In this document: positions 59,101 to 63,217 of the stretch, piece by piece
How the letters are laid out: each line of letters opens with the position of its first letter
How positions within the stretch are numbered: the first letter of the stretch is position 1
From: Progne subis subis
Taxonomy: Eukaryota > Chordata > Aves > Passeriformes > Hirundinidae
Assembly (NCBI GenBank): GCA_022316685.1
Contig: JAKJHU010000309.1
Coordinates: 62,001-126,000 of the forward strand
Direction of reading: 5' to 3'
Length of the DNA stretch: 64,000 nt
The notes under the pieces: generated by a model
Database searches by the model: none
What the model saw: the letters and a program-made list of their open reading frames with translations, nothing else
What the model was told of the DNA's origin: nothing
Made by a program: the position numbers and the translations under genes

Positions 59101-62100
59101 TCCCAGCCCAGCCTGCACCGCACCCAAATCCCTCTTTCCTTGCAGCTCCATGGAAATCGGCCTCCCCGAGGGCTTCCCCAGCCTCTCCCGCTGGCTCTAC
59201 AATCAGACTGACACCGTGCTCCAGGGCTTGGTGAAACAAGGGGACCCTCAGCAGGTCATTGAGTACTCCCTGGCCCTCATCACCATCTTAAATGAGGTAA
59301 CACAGCCCGTTCTGCCCCAGAGGGGCCTCCAGAAGTCCTTGCGATCATCAGGGGAATTGCTGGGCCAGATTTTGTGGGATGATCTCTATAGGCAGGGCAG
59401 GAATTCGGGGCTGTATTCCTGTCTCCCTGCCCAGGAAGAGGCTGCTGCACACCTGGAAGCCAGGCAGGGATGATGAGCACAGGCACCCTGCTTAGCTGGA
59501 TAAGGACTGCACTCCAGGTACTAGTTAGCTGCTGAGTGCCAGACTGTTAAGATAATTGCTTGGAGAGCAGAAGTGAAATTGAGGAAGTTCTGCTGGAAAA
59601 CCATCTCATTAGATCCCCCTGGGGAGAAGCAGAGGCAGGAGATGTGGAGTGCAGGGAACAGGTGACTCCAGCTCAGCTCAGCAGGCTCTGAAACCGCTCT
59701 TCACTCTGTTATTTCCACCCCACCTTCCTCAGCTCTCCCTGTTTTGTTTTGCACCCCGCAGTACGAGCGGTCCGTGCTGCTGGAACCTGAGGCTGGGCAC
59801 GAGTTCGAGCTCCGCACCTGGACTCGCAACAACATCACCGAGACCCTGAACTCGCTGAAGGTGAACACGGTGGATGACATCCAGCAGATCTCAGCTGCCC
59901 TGGCACAGTGCACGGTACGGCCCCTGTCCCCACCTCTGAGCAGCAGCTCAGGTGCTCCTCAGTGTGACGTGAGGGGGCCGTGGGTTGGTGTGATTGGGAT
60001 ACACAAAGCAATCACACGGAGACGAGAGATTTTTGCAGGGCAGAGAGTTCCTCCGAGCGAGCTCAAGGCTGAGCCAAGCCCAGAGCCCCTCTGCCTGTTT
60101 ATTTCTTACTTTTTATACATTTGAGGGTCTGGCTGTGGATTGGCTTCTGGAGTTATCACCTCCCAGCCCAATGGCCAGACCAGCTGTCAGTTACAATTGT
60201 TTTCAGGTTAGAAATATGCAAACAAAGGACAGAGGGTGAAAAACAAAGGATTTTTTTATGTTACATGTGTGGGGAAAAGGTAGAAACTACTCCTAATATT
60301 GTGCAGTAGCTAAAAGGCCTGACTCCATTTTATGAACAATCAAAAGGCTTTAAAAAACACAGAAAAACCAGGGTGACAGGTTGGGGGACAGAAATCGTGA
60401 CTTGAGACCTCCTGATCATCAGACAAGCAGCCTGTTCTATTTTTTGGAGCTCCCTTATGCAGGAAGTTTAGAACTCCCAGTTCTGGGCACTCATTGGTCT
60501 GGCCCAGCTCCTTGAGCAGTGCTATGTCTGCTCCCTGGGATTTGTTGAGGTGTCTGCACGAGCTCTCCCACTCACCTAGGCACCTCTAGAACAAGCCAGG
60601 CCAGCCCAGCTGGGTCTGTTATGACCAGATTTATCTTGTCTGGCTAATAGATCTCGGACAAGTCCTTGCTGTGCTCGCCTGGCTCTCTGCACACGCAGTG
60701 GGGGCAGGTGGCACTTGCTGGCATCGTCAGGGTTTCTGTGGTGACGTCCTGGGTGCTGCCAGCTCTGCCCCTGGGAGCTCTGTGCTGCTCCTCTGCTGCC
60801 TGCCTTGGTTGGCAGCTGCAGGTGGAGGCTGCAGGGGAGGCAGGCTGGGGAATTGGAGAACCATGGAGTGGTTTGGGTTGGAAAGGATCTGAAATGCCAC
60901 TCAGTGCCACCCCTGCCATGGCAGGGACGCCTTCCACTGTGCCAGGCTGCTCCAAGCCCTGTCCAACCTGGCCTTGGGCACTGCCAGGGATCCAGGGGCA
61001 GCCACAAGTCTCGGCACCCTGTGCCAGGGCCTCCCCACCCTCACAGGGAGGAATTCCTTCCCAATATCCAATCTAATCTACCCTCTTCCAGCTTAAAGCC
61101 ATTCCCCGTTGTCCCGGCCCTCCATCCCTTCTCCCAAGTCCCTCTCCAGCTCTCCTGGAGCTCCATGAGGCACTGGAAGGGCTCTAAGCTCTCCTCAGAG
61201 CCTTCTCTTTTCCAGGCTGGACACCCCCAGCACTCCCAGGCTGGCTCCAGCGCAGAGGGGCTCCAGAAACACTGAGGGAATAAATTGCTGGGGAATCACA
61301 GGATTCTGTGAGGACAGGCTGGGCTCCCACCAGCAGTAACACAAGTAGAGCTGCTTTGGGCCAGGGGCTGGTGCCCAGGTCTGCTGCTCCTCCCAGCCCT
61401 GTTTCTGCCCTACAAGAGGAGAAACCCCTCTCTGCTTTGCTCTGCTGCTCACTGAAGCACCATGATCCTGGCAGTTTGCAGCCCCCGTTCCCAGTGCTGG
61501 TGGATTTAGGAGGGAAGAGAGCCCAGTTATGTAAAGCTCTTGTGCTCTGGTGCTCAGCCAGGCTGCTCTGGCTCCTCCTCCCGCCCTCCCTAAGCTTTGC
61601 TTTGGGGGCTGGTTGGGTACCTTGGCCCTGGCTGTGCTTCCCCTGCAACCAGGTCAGTGATGGGCAGGCGCTGCATCCCACCCACAGAGTCCTGATCTGC
61701 TCCGTGCCCTGCAAACCTAAAAAATCCCTTCTTCCTGTTCCCCTCTGCCCGAGGCAGCACATCCCATTCCATGCTGGACCAGTTTGTTTCTGTCTCTCCC
61801 ACCTCCTCCTGCCTCGTGACTTGATTTTGCTGTGGGAGCTTAGGTCTAGAAATAGAATTTTTATTCCATGGGAAAAGCTGGCATTCGAGGATTACTTTGT
61901 GCTCTAGGGTGGAATGAACAGTTTAGGAAAACAGTACTCCAGAATTTCCCAAGTGGCTGAGACTCATTCCGTTCCTGCACAAGTGTCCGTCAGGGCTGAT
62001 ACATTTTTTATTTTACCTACACGGGAGAGGAAAAATCAGAATTAGTTTCTCCTGGAGGGATAAAAAAAGAATCTTGGACTTCTTGGTCAATCCTCCTCCC

Positions 62101-63217
62101 TAAGTAGGAGCTGCCCTTGGGTGGTTCCTCCCCGTAACCCAGCGTCTTCCCCACCTCCCTGATTCCTGACTCCGATTCACACAGTCTGTCCTGGCTCCTC
62201 AGAGCTTACAAATAAAGCAGAAAAGGGGGAATTCAAGACCTGCAGATGCTGTTTTGATTCTTCACCAAAACATATGGTGAATCACGGCTGAATCCTATGA
62301 TGATTAAAAGAAGGAAGATGAATAAGAGCTAGGAACGGGGTAGTAACAGCTTCCATGTGTTGCCTGAGTCCCTCCCATCCAGCCTTGGAGAGAGCAGGAA
62401 GCTCCAGGCCATGGCTGGAACATTCTGTTTCTTGGACACATCTGGGAGCGGAGGGAGGGACATCCATCATGCCTGAGTGGCAGGATTCCTCCCACAGCCT
62501 TCAGGAGCGTTTGGACACTGAAATGGATTCAGTTTGGGGCTAAATCCTGCTTCCATTGGAGGTGGATGGAGGAATCCCATCCAGCTCCTCCTGGTTGGTT
62601 TCTGTGTGTGGTCCCAGAGGGGAAATGTGCCTGGTCCTCGCCAGTGCACTCCAGGGAACAGGAATTTAGAATCACAGAATCCTGGAATGGCTTGGGTTGG
62701 AAGGATCAGGTTGCTCTAAGCCCTGTCCAAGCTGGCCTTGAACAATTCCAGGGATGGAGCATCCACAGCTTCCCTGGCCATCATTTTCCTCCCTTTATTC
62801 CTCTTCCCAACCCAAAAGCATCCTCTGCCCAGGCGTCCTCTGCCTGCCTGTACGCTGGCGCTTCGGAATGTGGTGGGAGGGAGATGGAAGAGCCTTGGAG
62901 ACACCAGCAAGTTGCTGGCCACGCTGAGTGTGAGCAGGGCAGCCTCTGCTGTCCCCTGCCCGGGGCTGCGCAGGGCACGGGGCACTTCAGAGCGAGGAGC
63001 TCTCCTCAGGACGGAGCCAGCTGGGCTTTCCCCGCGCTGTCCCTGCCCCGTCAGACCCCGGGCCCTTTGCAGGTGGTGAGCAAGGAGCTGGTGTGCAAGT
63101 CGTGCCTGACGAGGACCCTGAACAAGCTGGAGTCCATGATGACCATTCTGCAAGGGGAGACCACCCAGGGCACGGTGACGCCGACCGGCATCGCCGACAA
63201 CATCCTCAACATCACAG
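12261..63217 (+). CDS. PKD1: PKD1, polycystin-1, exons 1-22 (5' half of the gene, 3' end beyond the window)
   Basis: Polycystin-1 is the large multi-domain membrane receptor that pairs with the TRP channel polycystin-2 at cilia and cell junctions. Its loss causes dominant polycystic kidney disease in humans. The 22 exons listed below splice with GT-AG borders and consistent phases into about 2,720 codons. Domain order is signal peptide, LRRNT, two LRRs, LRRCT, WSC, PKD repeat, C-type lectin, LDL-A-like, many PKD repeats, then REJ. Human PKD1 is about 4,303 residues, and its exon 22 also ends near residue 2,720. Twelve exon lengths (72, 72, 170, 184, 127, 132, 176, 134, 144, 280, 153, 145) equal those I recall for human. 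GPS, PLAT and the 11 membrane segments lie to the right. Four single-base insertions break the frame (exon 5, exon 15 twice, exon 16). The surrounding protein is strongly conserved, so I treat this as a real gene with assembly errors rather than a pseudogene. Confidence 0.95.
12657..13378 (+). repeat. 28-bp minisatellite with higher-order structure, PKD1 intron 1
   Basis: About 26 units of a 28-bp sequence containing GTTTGGTTCGGGAGG. The first sixteen are almost regular; the last ten or so (from about 13100) are degenerate and of variable length. Two unit types alternate: type A continues TGCCGTGCCGGGA, type B continues TTTTGTACCCAGA. The order B-A-B-A-A-A(A) is repeated, a higher-order unit of six to seven copies. 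As 28 is one more than a multiple of three and the unit has no stops, all three plus frames stay open and encode the same 28-residue cycle; this is not protein-coding. Confidence 0.97.
14942..15493 (-). other. Unexplained antisense open reading frame in intron 1
   Basis: A 183-codon frame beginning at GTG (no ATG), which can be read open further upstream to at least 15530. The predicted N-terminal half is acidic and serine-rich, with a cysteine/lysine patch (KCKCC) in the middle. I do not recognise it. Composition is not GC-extreme, so a frame this long is mildly unusual, yet about one such frame is expected by chance in 64 kb. No splice sites or poly-A tail support it. Confidence 0.15.
17996..18410 (-). 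mobile_element. CR1 LINE 3' fragment (about 415 bp)
   Basis: Begins TCACAGAATCACGGAATC and continues through CCAGCCTGGCCTTGGACAC and AGGGATCCAGGGGCAGCCAC, the reverse complement of the CR1 3' end. It is a long, well-preserved copy in intron 1. Confidence 0.95.
19225..19510 (+). mobile_element. CR1 LINE 3' fragment
   Basis: Contains GGAATGGTTTCCCGCTGCCAGAG, GAAGTGCCCAAGGCCAGGCTGG, GCACTGGATGGGATTTAAGATC and CCTTCCAGCCCAGAGCGCTG, CR1 in plus orientation. Confidence 0.92.
20141..20186 (+). repeat. (CT)10 followed by T25 microsatellite
   Basis: A perfect dinucleotide run at 20141-20161 followed by an uninterrupted T tract at 20162-20186 in PKD1 intron 1. Confidence 0.98.
22911..22990 (-). mobile_element. 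CR1 LINE short 3' fragment
   Basis: ATGGAATCCCAGGATCATTTAGCTTGGAAAA and CTCGTTGAGTTCAACCAG are the CR1 3' terminus in minus orientation. Confidence 0.75.
24109..24345 (-). mobile_element. CR1 LINE 3' fragment
   Basis: AGAATCATGGAACAACAGAATTG, GATCGTTGGGTCCAACTATTC, TGACTCCACCACCTCCCTGG and CTGCTGTCCAGCCTGAGCCTCCC identify a CR1 copy of a different subtype from the other minus copies. Confidence 0.9.
26345..26495 (+). mobile_element. CR1 LINE 3' fragment
   Basis: CATCCCTGGAAGTGTCCAAGGCCAGG, CCCTGCCCATGGCAGGGGGTGG and CCAACCCAAACCATTCTATGATTC mark the CR1 3' end in plus orientation. Confidence 0.95.
26588..26890. promoter_or_regulatory. Intronic CpG-rich block in PKD1 intron 1
   Basis: About 300 bp visibly richer in CpG than the surrounding intron, ending at a short T-rich stretch near 26890. 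It could be an internal promoter or an unmethylated regulatory island. No core promoter motif or exon is evident, and the call rests on base composition alone. Confidence 0.35.
29614..29676 (-). mobile_element. CR1 LINE fragment cut by the assembly gap
   Basis: CATAGAATCATGGAATGGTTTGGGCTGGAG is the CR1 3' end in minus orientation. It runs directly into the N tract, so the element's far end is missing. Confidence 0.88.
29677..29776. other. Assembly gap (100 Ns)
   Basis: Exactly 100 undetermined bases inside PKD1 intron 1, a conventional placeholder for a gap of unknown size. The right flank begins TTCTATGTTCTGTGG, which resembles a CR1 3' end in the opposite orientation to the left flank. Confidence 0.99.
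33295..33366 (+). CDS. PKD1: PKD1 exon 2: first leucine-rich repeat
   Basis: 72 bp, phase 2 to phase 2, acceptor CCCTAG, donor GTAAGT. It encodes LDLSHNRISGVDVELFRSL followed by TSLAKL, aligning with the human LDVSHNLL repeat. The acceptor follows a T-rich pyrimidine tract. Confidence 0.95.
33367..33842 (+). other. PKD1: PKD1 intron 2 (476 bp)
   Basis: Holds a three-copy tandem repeat at 33371-33428 (units of about 20 bp, TCCTTGCTGTGCCCCCCAG) directly after the donor, and a minus-strand CR1 fragment whose end is only about 30 bp from the exon 3 acceptor. Confidence 0.85.
33645..33810 (-). mobile_element. CR1 LINE fragment in intron 2
   Basis: ACTGGAAGGGACCTTAAAGTCC, CCCAGGCTGCTCCAAGCCCC and CAGGGATCCAGGGACAGCCCC are CR1 in minus orientation. 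Confidence 0.92.
33843..33914 (+). CDS. PKD1: PKD1 exon 3: second leucine-rich repeat
   Basis: 72 bp, phase 2 to phase 2, between TTTTGCAG and GTAAGT. It encodes LDISHNQISTLEDGIFDNL then FNLSEI, nearly identical to the human repeat. Confidence 0.97.
33915..35239 (+). other. PKD1: PKD1 intron 3 (1.3 kb)
   Basis: Contains a poly-T tract near 34843-34858. I see no repeats of note and no gene. Confidence 0.8.
35240..35409 (+). CDS. PKD1: PKD1 exon 4: LRR C-terminal cap
   Basis: 170 bp as in human, acceptor CTGACAG, donor GTAAGG, phase 2 to phase 1. It encodes NLSWNPFVCDCKLSWLPRWV, the LRRCT signature with the CxC pair, further cysteines at RCAHPPE, and a closing NATC sequon. Confidence 0.97.
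35410..37794 (+). other. PKD1: PKD1 intron 4 (2.4 kb)
   Basis: Carries the 38-bp minisatellite at 35923-36432. The rest (36433-37794) is GC-rich, with no gene that I can recognise. Confidence 0.8.
35923..36432 (-). repeat. 38-bp minisatellite in PKD1 intron 4
   Basis: About 13-14 head-to-tail copies of a 38-bp unit containing GAGCTGTGTGACAGGAGGAT and a GCAGGGGTGAACACCCA tail. Variants CAGAGTTGAACAC and GGAAGATGCAG mark subtypes. As 38 is two more than a multiple of three and the minus strand has no stops, all three minus frames stay open through the array, giving spurious reading frames up to 316 codons. Confidence 0.97.
37795..38464 (+). CDS. PKD1: PKD1 exon 5: WSC domain and first PKD repeat (one frame break)
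   Basis: Acceptor GTCCTGCAG, donor GTGAGC, phase 1 to phase 1 after correction. Residues about 187-275 form the cysteine-rich WSC domain (ETCGALCYSQAQEYGGF; QCLCGTAHE). Then comes PKD repeat 1 with WEFGDHTE and YALPGRYNVTATVLLG. The observed length is 670 bp; 669 is needed. Between 38326 and 38340 one base is extra: before it the frame reads VVASP, after it LQCPSLVVANESLDIRIRNR, which matches the human protein. Confidence 0.95.
38326..38340 (+). other. PKD1: Apparent +1 frameshift in PKD1 exon 5
   Basis: One surplus base somewhere from the C6 run (38326-38331) to the CTTGGAG at 38337-38343. Both placements restore the conserved residues. The surrounding protein aligns with human on both sides in different frames. 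Confidence 0.85.
38697..38880 (+). CDS. PKD1: PKD1 exon 6: C-type lectin domain, first half
   Basis: 184 bp as in human. It encodes AVHPMCPPEGLVFPGNNHCY then QLVVEKAEWLEAQRHCQELG, with the conserved cysteines and the WLEAQ helix of a C-type lectin fold. The acceptor is a CAGCAG tandem (38694-38699), so use of the second AG would drop one alanine. Donor GTGAGT. Confidence 0.97.
40281..40307 (+). repeat. Poly-T tract (27 bp)
   Basis: Uninterrupted T run in intron 6. Confidence 0.98.
41246..41425 (-). mobile_element. CR1 LINE fragment in intron 6
   Basis: Begins TCACAGAATCATGGAATCATGG and continues CCAGTTCCACCCC, CAGGCTGCCCCAAACCC and AGGGATCCAGGGGCAGCCAC, CR1 in minus orientation. Confidence 0.96.
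41687..41901 (+). CDS. PKD1: PKD1 exon 7: C-type lectin domain, second half
   Basis: 215 bp, acceptor TTTTTTCCAG, donor GTGAGC. It encodes SLDVWIGFNDFASSG, then ESCQNWLPGEPHPSNADHC and CNTDLCMAKHSYVCEY, the WIGF, WLPGEP and terminal cysteine motifs of the polycystin-1 lectin domain. It is two codons shorter than human. Confidence 0.97.
41902..42780 (+). other. PKD1: PKD1 intron 7 (0.9 kb)
   Basis: Unique sequence; no repeat family or gene recognised. Confidence 0.8.
42781..42893 (+). CDS. PKD1: PKD1 exon 8: linker after the lectin domain
   Basis: 113 bp, acceptor TTGTAAACAG, donor GTGAGG, phase 1 to phase 0. It encodes GVLLNAENFFEGDAELATHG and then AVRNVSEAVPADPWQAEE. It corresponds to the human QDAENLLVGAP segment with low conservation, and is one codon shorter than human. 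Confidence 0.92.
42974..43100 (+). CDS. PKD1: PKD1 exon 9
   Basis: 127 bp as in human, separated from exon 8 by an intron of only 80 bp. It encodes VLEFPELAFRHEGFLTALEF and then VTQELHQPVQVRFQVYRLMD, matching human VMVFPGLRLSREAFLTTAEF. Donor GTGAGG, phase 1. Confidence 0.96.
43101..43964 (+). other. PKD1: PKD1 intron 9 (0.9 kb)
   Basis: No repeats of note or genes recognised; it is AT-richer than its neighbours. Confidence 0.8.
43965..44242 (+). CDS. PKD1: PKD1 exon 10: LDL-A-like module
   Basis: 278 bp (human 248, as I recall), acceptor CTTCCAG, donor GTCAGT, phase 1 to phase 0. It encodes a six-cysteine segment around CPPGFQWCPLTSLCSSH, NNCCNGTEC, the LDL-receptor class A-like module, followed by LLKELLFMVPAGPSSQYQ as in human WREFLFSVPAGPPAQYS. 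The extra ten codons lie in the variable linkers. Confidence 0.95.
44243..44753 (+). other. PKD1: PKD1 intron 10 (0.5 kb)
   Basis: Contains a plus-strand CR1 fragment at 44401-44500 and nothing else that I recognise. Confidence 0.8.
44401..44500 (+). mobile_element. CR1 LINE fragment in intron 10
   Basis: GGTGTCCCTGCCCATGGCAGGGGGTGGAAC and CCACCCAAACCGTTCTGTG mark the CR1 3' end in plus orientation. Confidence 0.92.
44754..45473 (+). CDS. PKD1: PKD1 exon 11: divergent PKD-like region
   Basis: 720 bp, 240 codons, phase 0 to 0, acceptor CTCTGCAG, donor GTGAGT. Landmarks shared with human are GHYRVRASVDNGFFSANLSC, VSGLRVIHPAP, VYLPTNHTALLLKL, ETNDTWFAVVQL and EEPIRGLRATPDPESRVL. It forms the second and third PKD-type repeats, which lack the canonical WDFGDG motif here as in human. 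It is very GC-rich at third positions and carries several NxT/S sequons. Confidence 0.97.
45474..46475 (+). other. PKD1: PKD1 intron 11 (1.0 kb)
   Basis: Unique sequence; nothing recognised. Confidence 0.8.
46476..46607 (+). CDS. PKD1: PKD1 exon 12
   Basis: 132 bp as in human, phase 0 to 0. It encodes SYIPVMEAGSDVTFRWTVDD and then NVVFNVIYQSPAVYKLS, almost the human sequence. Acceptor CCTTTCAG, donor GTAAGC. Confidence 0.98.
46608..48035 (+). other. PKD1: PKD1 intron 12 (1.4 kb)
   Basis: Holds a short tandem repeat at 47237-47298 (about 20 bp, GTGCAGCACTAATTTGCT). No gene seen. Confidence 0.8.
47237..47298 (+). repeat. Three-copy 20-bp tandem repeat in intron 12
   Basis: Units of CACTAATTTGCTGTGTGCAG type, three imperfect copies. 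Confidence 0.85.
48036..48211 (+). CDS. PKD1: PKD1 exon 13
   Basis: 176 bp as in human, phase 0 to 2. It encodes LTASNHVSNFTVNYNVTVEM and ends DSAVEALFL, within the PKD-repeat array. Acceptor CTTCCCAG, donor GTGAGT. Confidence 0.98.
48212..48598 (+). other. PKD1: PKD1 intron 13 (0.4 kb)
   Basis: No features recognised. Confidence 0.8.
48599..48732 (+). CDS. PKD1: PKD1 exon 14
   Basis: 134 bp as in human. It encodes WDFGDGVQETYLFKPPYNKS and then VPDPSVHEVVIEHNVSHIYQ, a canonical PKD repeat core. Acceptor TTCTCCAG, donor GTATGC, phase 1. Confidence 0.98.
48733..49230 (+). other. PKD1: PKD1 intron 14 (0.5 kb)
   Basis: Unique sequence apart from a short A run near 48806; nothing recognised. 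Confidence 0.8.
49231..52855 (+). CDS. PKD1: PKD1 exon 15: PKD-repeat array and start of REJ (two frame breaks)
   Basis: The giant exon, 3,625 bp against 3,620 in human. Acceptor CAACCCAG, donor GTAAGA. It encodes most of the PKD array; WDFGDG-type cores are visible near 49416 (WDFGDGS), 49918 (WTFGDGS), 50175 (WDFGNN), 50428 (WDFGDGT) and 52217 (WSFGDGS). Other blocks such as RTVVPLNGSVSF and TISYTFRSVGTFNVIVTAEN are nearly human. The REJ module starts about 52377 (EEPEVELALPPQVVMKRSQR). The protein is rich in NxS/T sequons, as expected for a heavily glycosylated ectodomain. Two surplus Ts, at 51879 and 52828, each create an in-frame TGA and shift the frame by one. Removing both gives 3,623 bp and the correct exit phase 0. 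Confidence 0.97.
51879..51881 (+). other. PKD1: In-frame TGA and +1 shift in PKD1 exon 15 (first)
   Basis: The frame reads ...RLLNCC then TGA. Skipping the T at 51879 gives GAG GAG GGC, i.e. EEGIPTGTEKSFSARV, which aligns with human EPGIATGTERNFTARV right after NCC. Confidence 0.93.
52828..52830 (+). other. PKD1: In-frame TGA and +1 shift in PKD1 exon 15 (second)
   Basis: After DDGEQTPLLY the frame meets TGA at 52828. Skipping the T gives EWSCTSSSK up to the donor, aligning with human HWACVASTQ and restoring phase 0. Confidence 0.9.
52856..53779 (+). other. PKD1: PKD1 intron 15 (0.9 kb)
   Basis: Nothing recognised. Confidence 0.8.
53780..53927 (+). CDS. PKD1: PKD1 exon 16: REJ module (one frame break)
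   Basis: Acceptor CAAGCAG, donor GTAAGT. It encodes SSAAGCSLNFSAKEGIVTIS, then EADVEYTFDLTVRKEGMSP, then a TGA at 53909-53911. Skipping the T gives EATNQT, exactly the human exon 16 ending. The observed 148 bp thus becomes 147 bp (human 150), phase 0 to 0. Confidence 0.93.
53909..53911 (+). other. PKD1: In-frame TGA and +1 shift in PKD1 exon 16
   Basis: CCC-TGA-GGC occurs where CCC-GAG-GCC is expected. Loss of the T at 53909 restores EATNQT and the splice phase. Confidence 0.92.
53928..55351 (+). other. PKD1: PKD1 intron 16 (1.4 kb)
   Basis: Contains a minus-strand CR1 at 53982-54180 close to the donor; otherwise unique sequence without a recognisable gene. Confidence 0.8.
53982..54180 (-). 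mobile_element. CR1 LINE fragment in intron 16
   Basis: CACAGAGTCATGGCATGCCTGGGTTGG, CATCCAACCTGGCCTTGGACAC and CCAGGGGCAGCCACAGCTTC are CR1 in minus orientation. Confidence 0.95.
55352..55495 (+). CDS. PKD1: PKD1 exon 17: REJ module
   Basis: 144 bp as in human, phase 0 to 0. It encodes VFIKRGGVPIVSLECISCKA and then SVYEVSKSSYVYLEGTCQNC, nearly human, with the four conserved cysteines. Donor GTAAAG is a slightly weak site. Confidence 0.98.
55496..56378 (+). other. PKD1: PKD1 intron 17 (0.9 kb)
   Basis: Nothing recognised. Confidence 0.8.
56379..56658 (+). CDS. PKD1: PKD1 exon 18: REJ module
   Basis: 280 bp as in human. It encodes RWAAHSFKNKSLILDKTTTS, LVLRQGALRDGEGYTFTLHI and PNQPPVGGSCRLSPEG, then TKVHFECA. 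Acceptor CCTGCAG, donor GTGAGA, phase 1. Confidence 0.98.
56659..58032 (+). other. PKD1: PKD1 intron 18 (1.4 kb)
   Basis: Contains a short minus-strand CR1 at 57821-57915; otherwise nothing recognised. Confidence 0.8.
57821..57915 (-). mobile_element. CR1 LINE fragment in intron 18
   Basis: CATAGAACCATCAGAGAATCCCGGAGTGGTTTGG and CCAGGCCGCTCCAAACCCCATCC show the CR1 3' end in minus orientation. Confidence 0.88.
58033..58249 (+). CDS. PKD1: PKD1 exon 19: REJ module
   Basis: 217 bp (human 214). It encodes GWRDTEDAEGPLVYILLASR, EFCVYKGSRAEHGAFLPPGF and VAVLVQDQLGATVVAVNR, matching human WHDAEDAGAPLVYALLLRR. It is extremely GC-rich. Acceptor CTTGCAG, donor GTAAGA, phase 2. Confidence 0.97.
58250..59145 (+). 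other. PKD1: PKD1 intron 19 (0.9 kb)
   Basis: Only an A-rich run near 58400; nothing else recognised. Confidence 0.8.
59146..59296 (+). CDS. PKD1: PKD1 exon 20: REJ module
   Basis: 151 bp (human 160). It encodes SMEIGLPEGFPSLSRWLYNQ and then QGDPQQVIEYSLALITILNE; the second half is nearly human. Acceptor CCTTGCAG, donor GTAACA, phase 0. Confidence 0.97.
59297..59761 (+). other. PKD1: PKD1 intron 20 (0.5 kb)
   Basis: Nothing recognised. Confidence 0.8.
59762..59914 (+). CDS. PKD1: PKD1 exon 21: REJ module
   Basis: 153 bp as in human. It encodes YERSVLLEPEAGHEFELRTW, then NNITETLNSLKVNTVDDIQQ and ISAALAQCT, matching human KNITETLVSLRVHTVDDIQQ. Donor GTACGG, phase 0. Confidence 0.98.
59963..60660 (-). 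mobile_element. Candidate solo LTR (minus orientation), borders uncertain
   Basis: Read on the minus strand the segment has TATAAAA (plus 60111-60117) followed closely by AATAAA (plus 60098-60103), then a GC-balanced tail ending ...CTCACGTCACA at 59963, typical LTR grammar. Base composition differs from the flanking GC-rich intron. I see no target-site duplication and no internal viral genes, so the assignment is tentative. Confidence 0.35.
60857..61275 (-). mobile_element. CR1 LINE fragment (about 420 bp) in intron 21
   Basis: AACCATGGAGTGGTTTGGGTTGGAAAGG through CAGGGATCCAGGGGCAGCCAC, GGAATTCCTTCCCAATATCC and CTTTTCCAGGCTGGACACCCCC; a long, well-preserved CR1 in minus orientation. Confidence 0.96.
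62669..62785 (-). mobile_element. CR1 LINE fragment in intron 21
   Basis: GAATCACAGAATCCTGGAATGGCTTGGG followed by AAGCTGGCCTTGAACAATTCCAGGGATGG; CR1 3' end in minus orientation with an internal deletion. Confidence 0.93.
63073..63217 (+). CDS. PKD1: PKD1 exon 22: REJ module, last exon in the window
   Basis: 145 bp as in human. It encodes VVSKELVCKSCLTRTLNKLE and then TVTPTGIADNILNIT, aligning with human SRELVCRSCLKQTLHKLE. Acceptor CTTTGCAG, donor GTGAGC, phase 1. The next exon (about 630 bp in human) is not found before the window ends. Confidence 0.98.

Larger units (their letters stand above)
59915..63072 (+). other. PKD1: PKD1 intron 21 (3.2 kb)
   Basis: Contains a possible minus-strand retroviral LTR (about 59963-60660) and two CR1 fragments (60857-61275, 62669-62785). 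It does not contain the kilobase-scale polypyrimidine tract known from human intron 21. No gene seen. Confidence 0.8.

Noticed and set aside
37795..63217. PKD1 as a pseudogene
   Set aside because: All 22 exons, splice sites, phases and domain motifs are intact, apart from four single-base insertions in a draft assembly. A decayed gene would also show in-exon deletions and lost splice sites.
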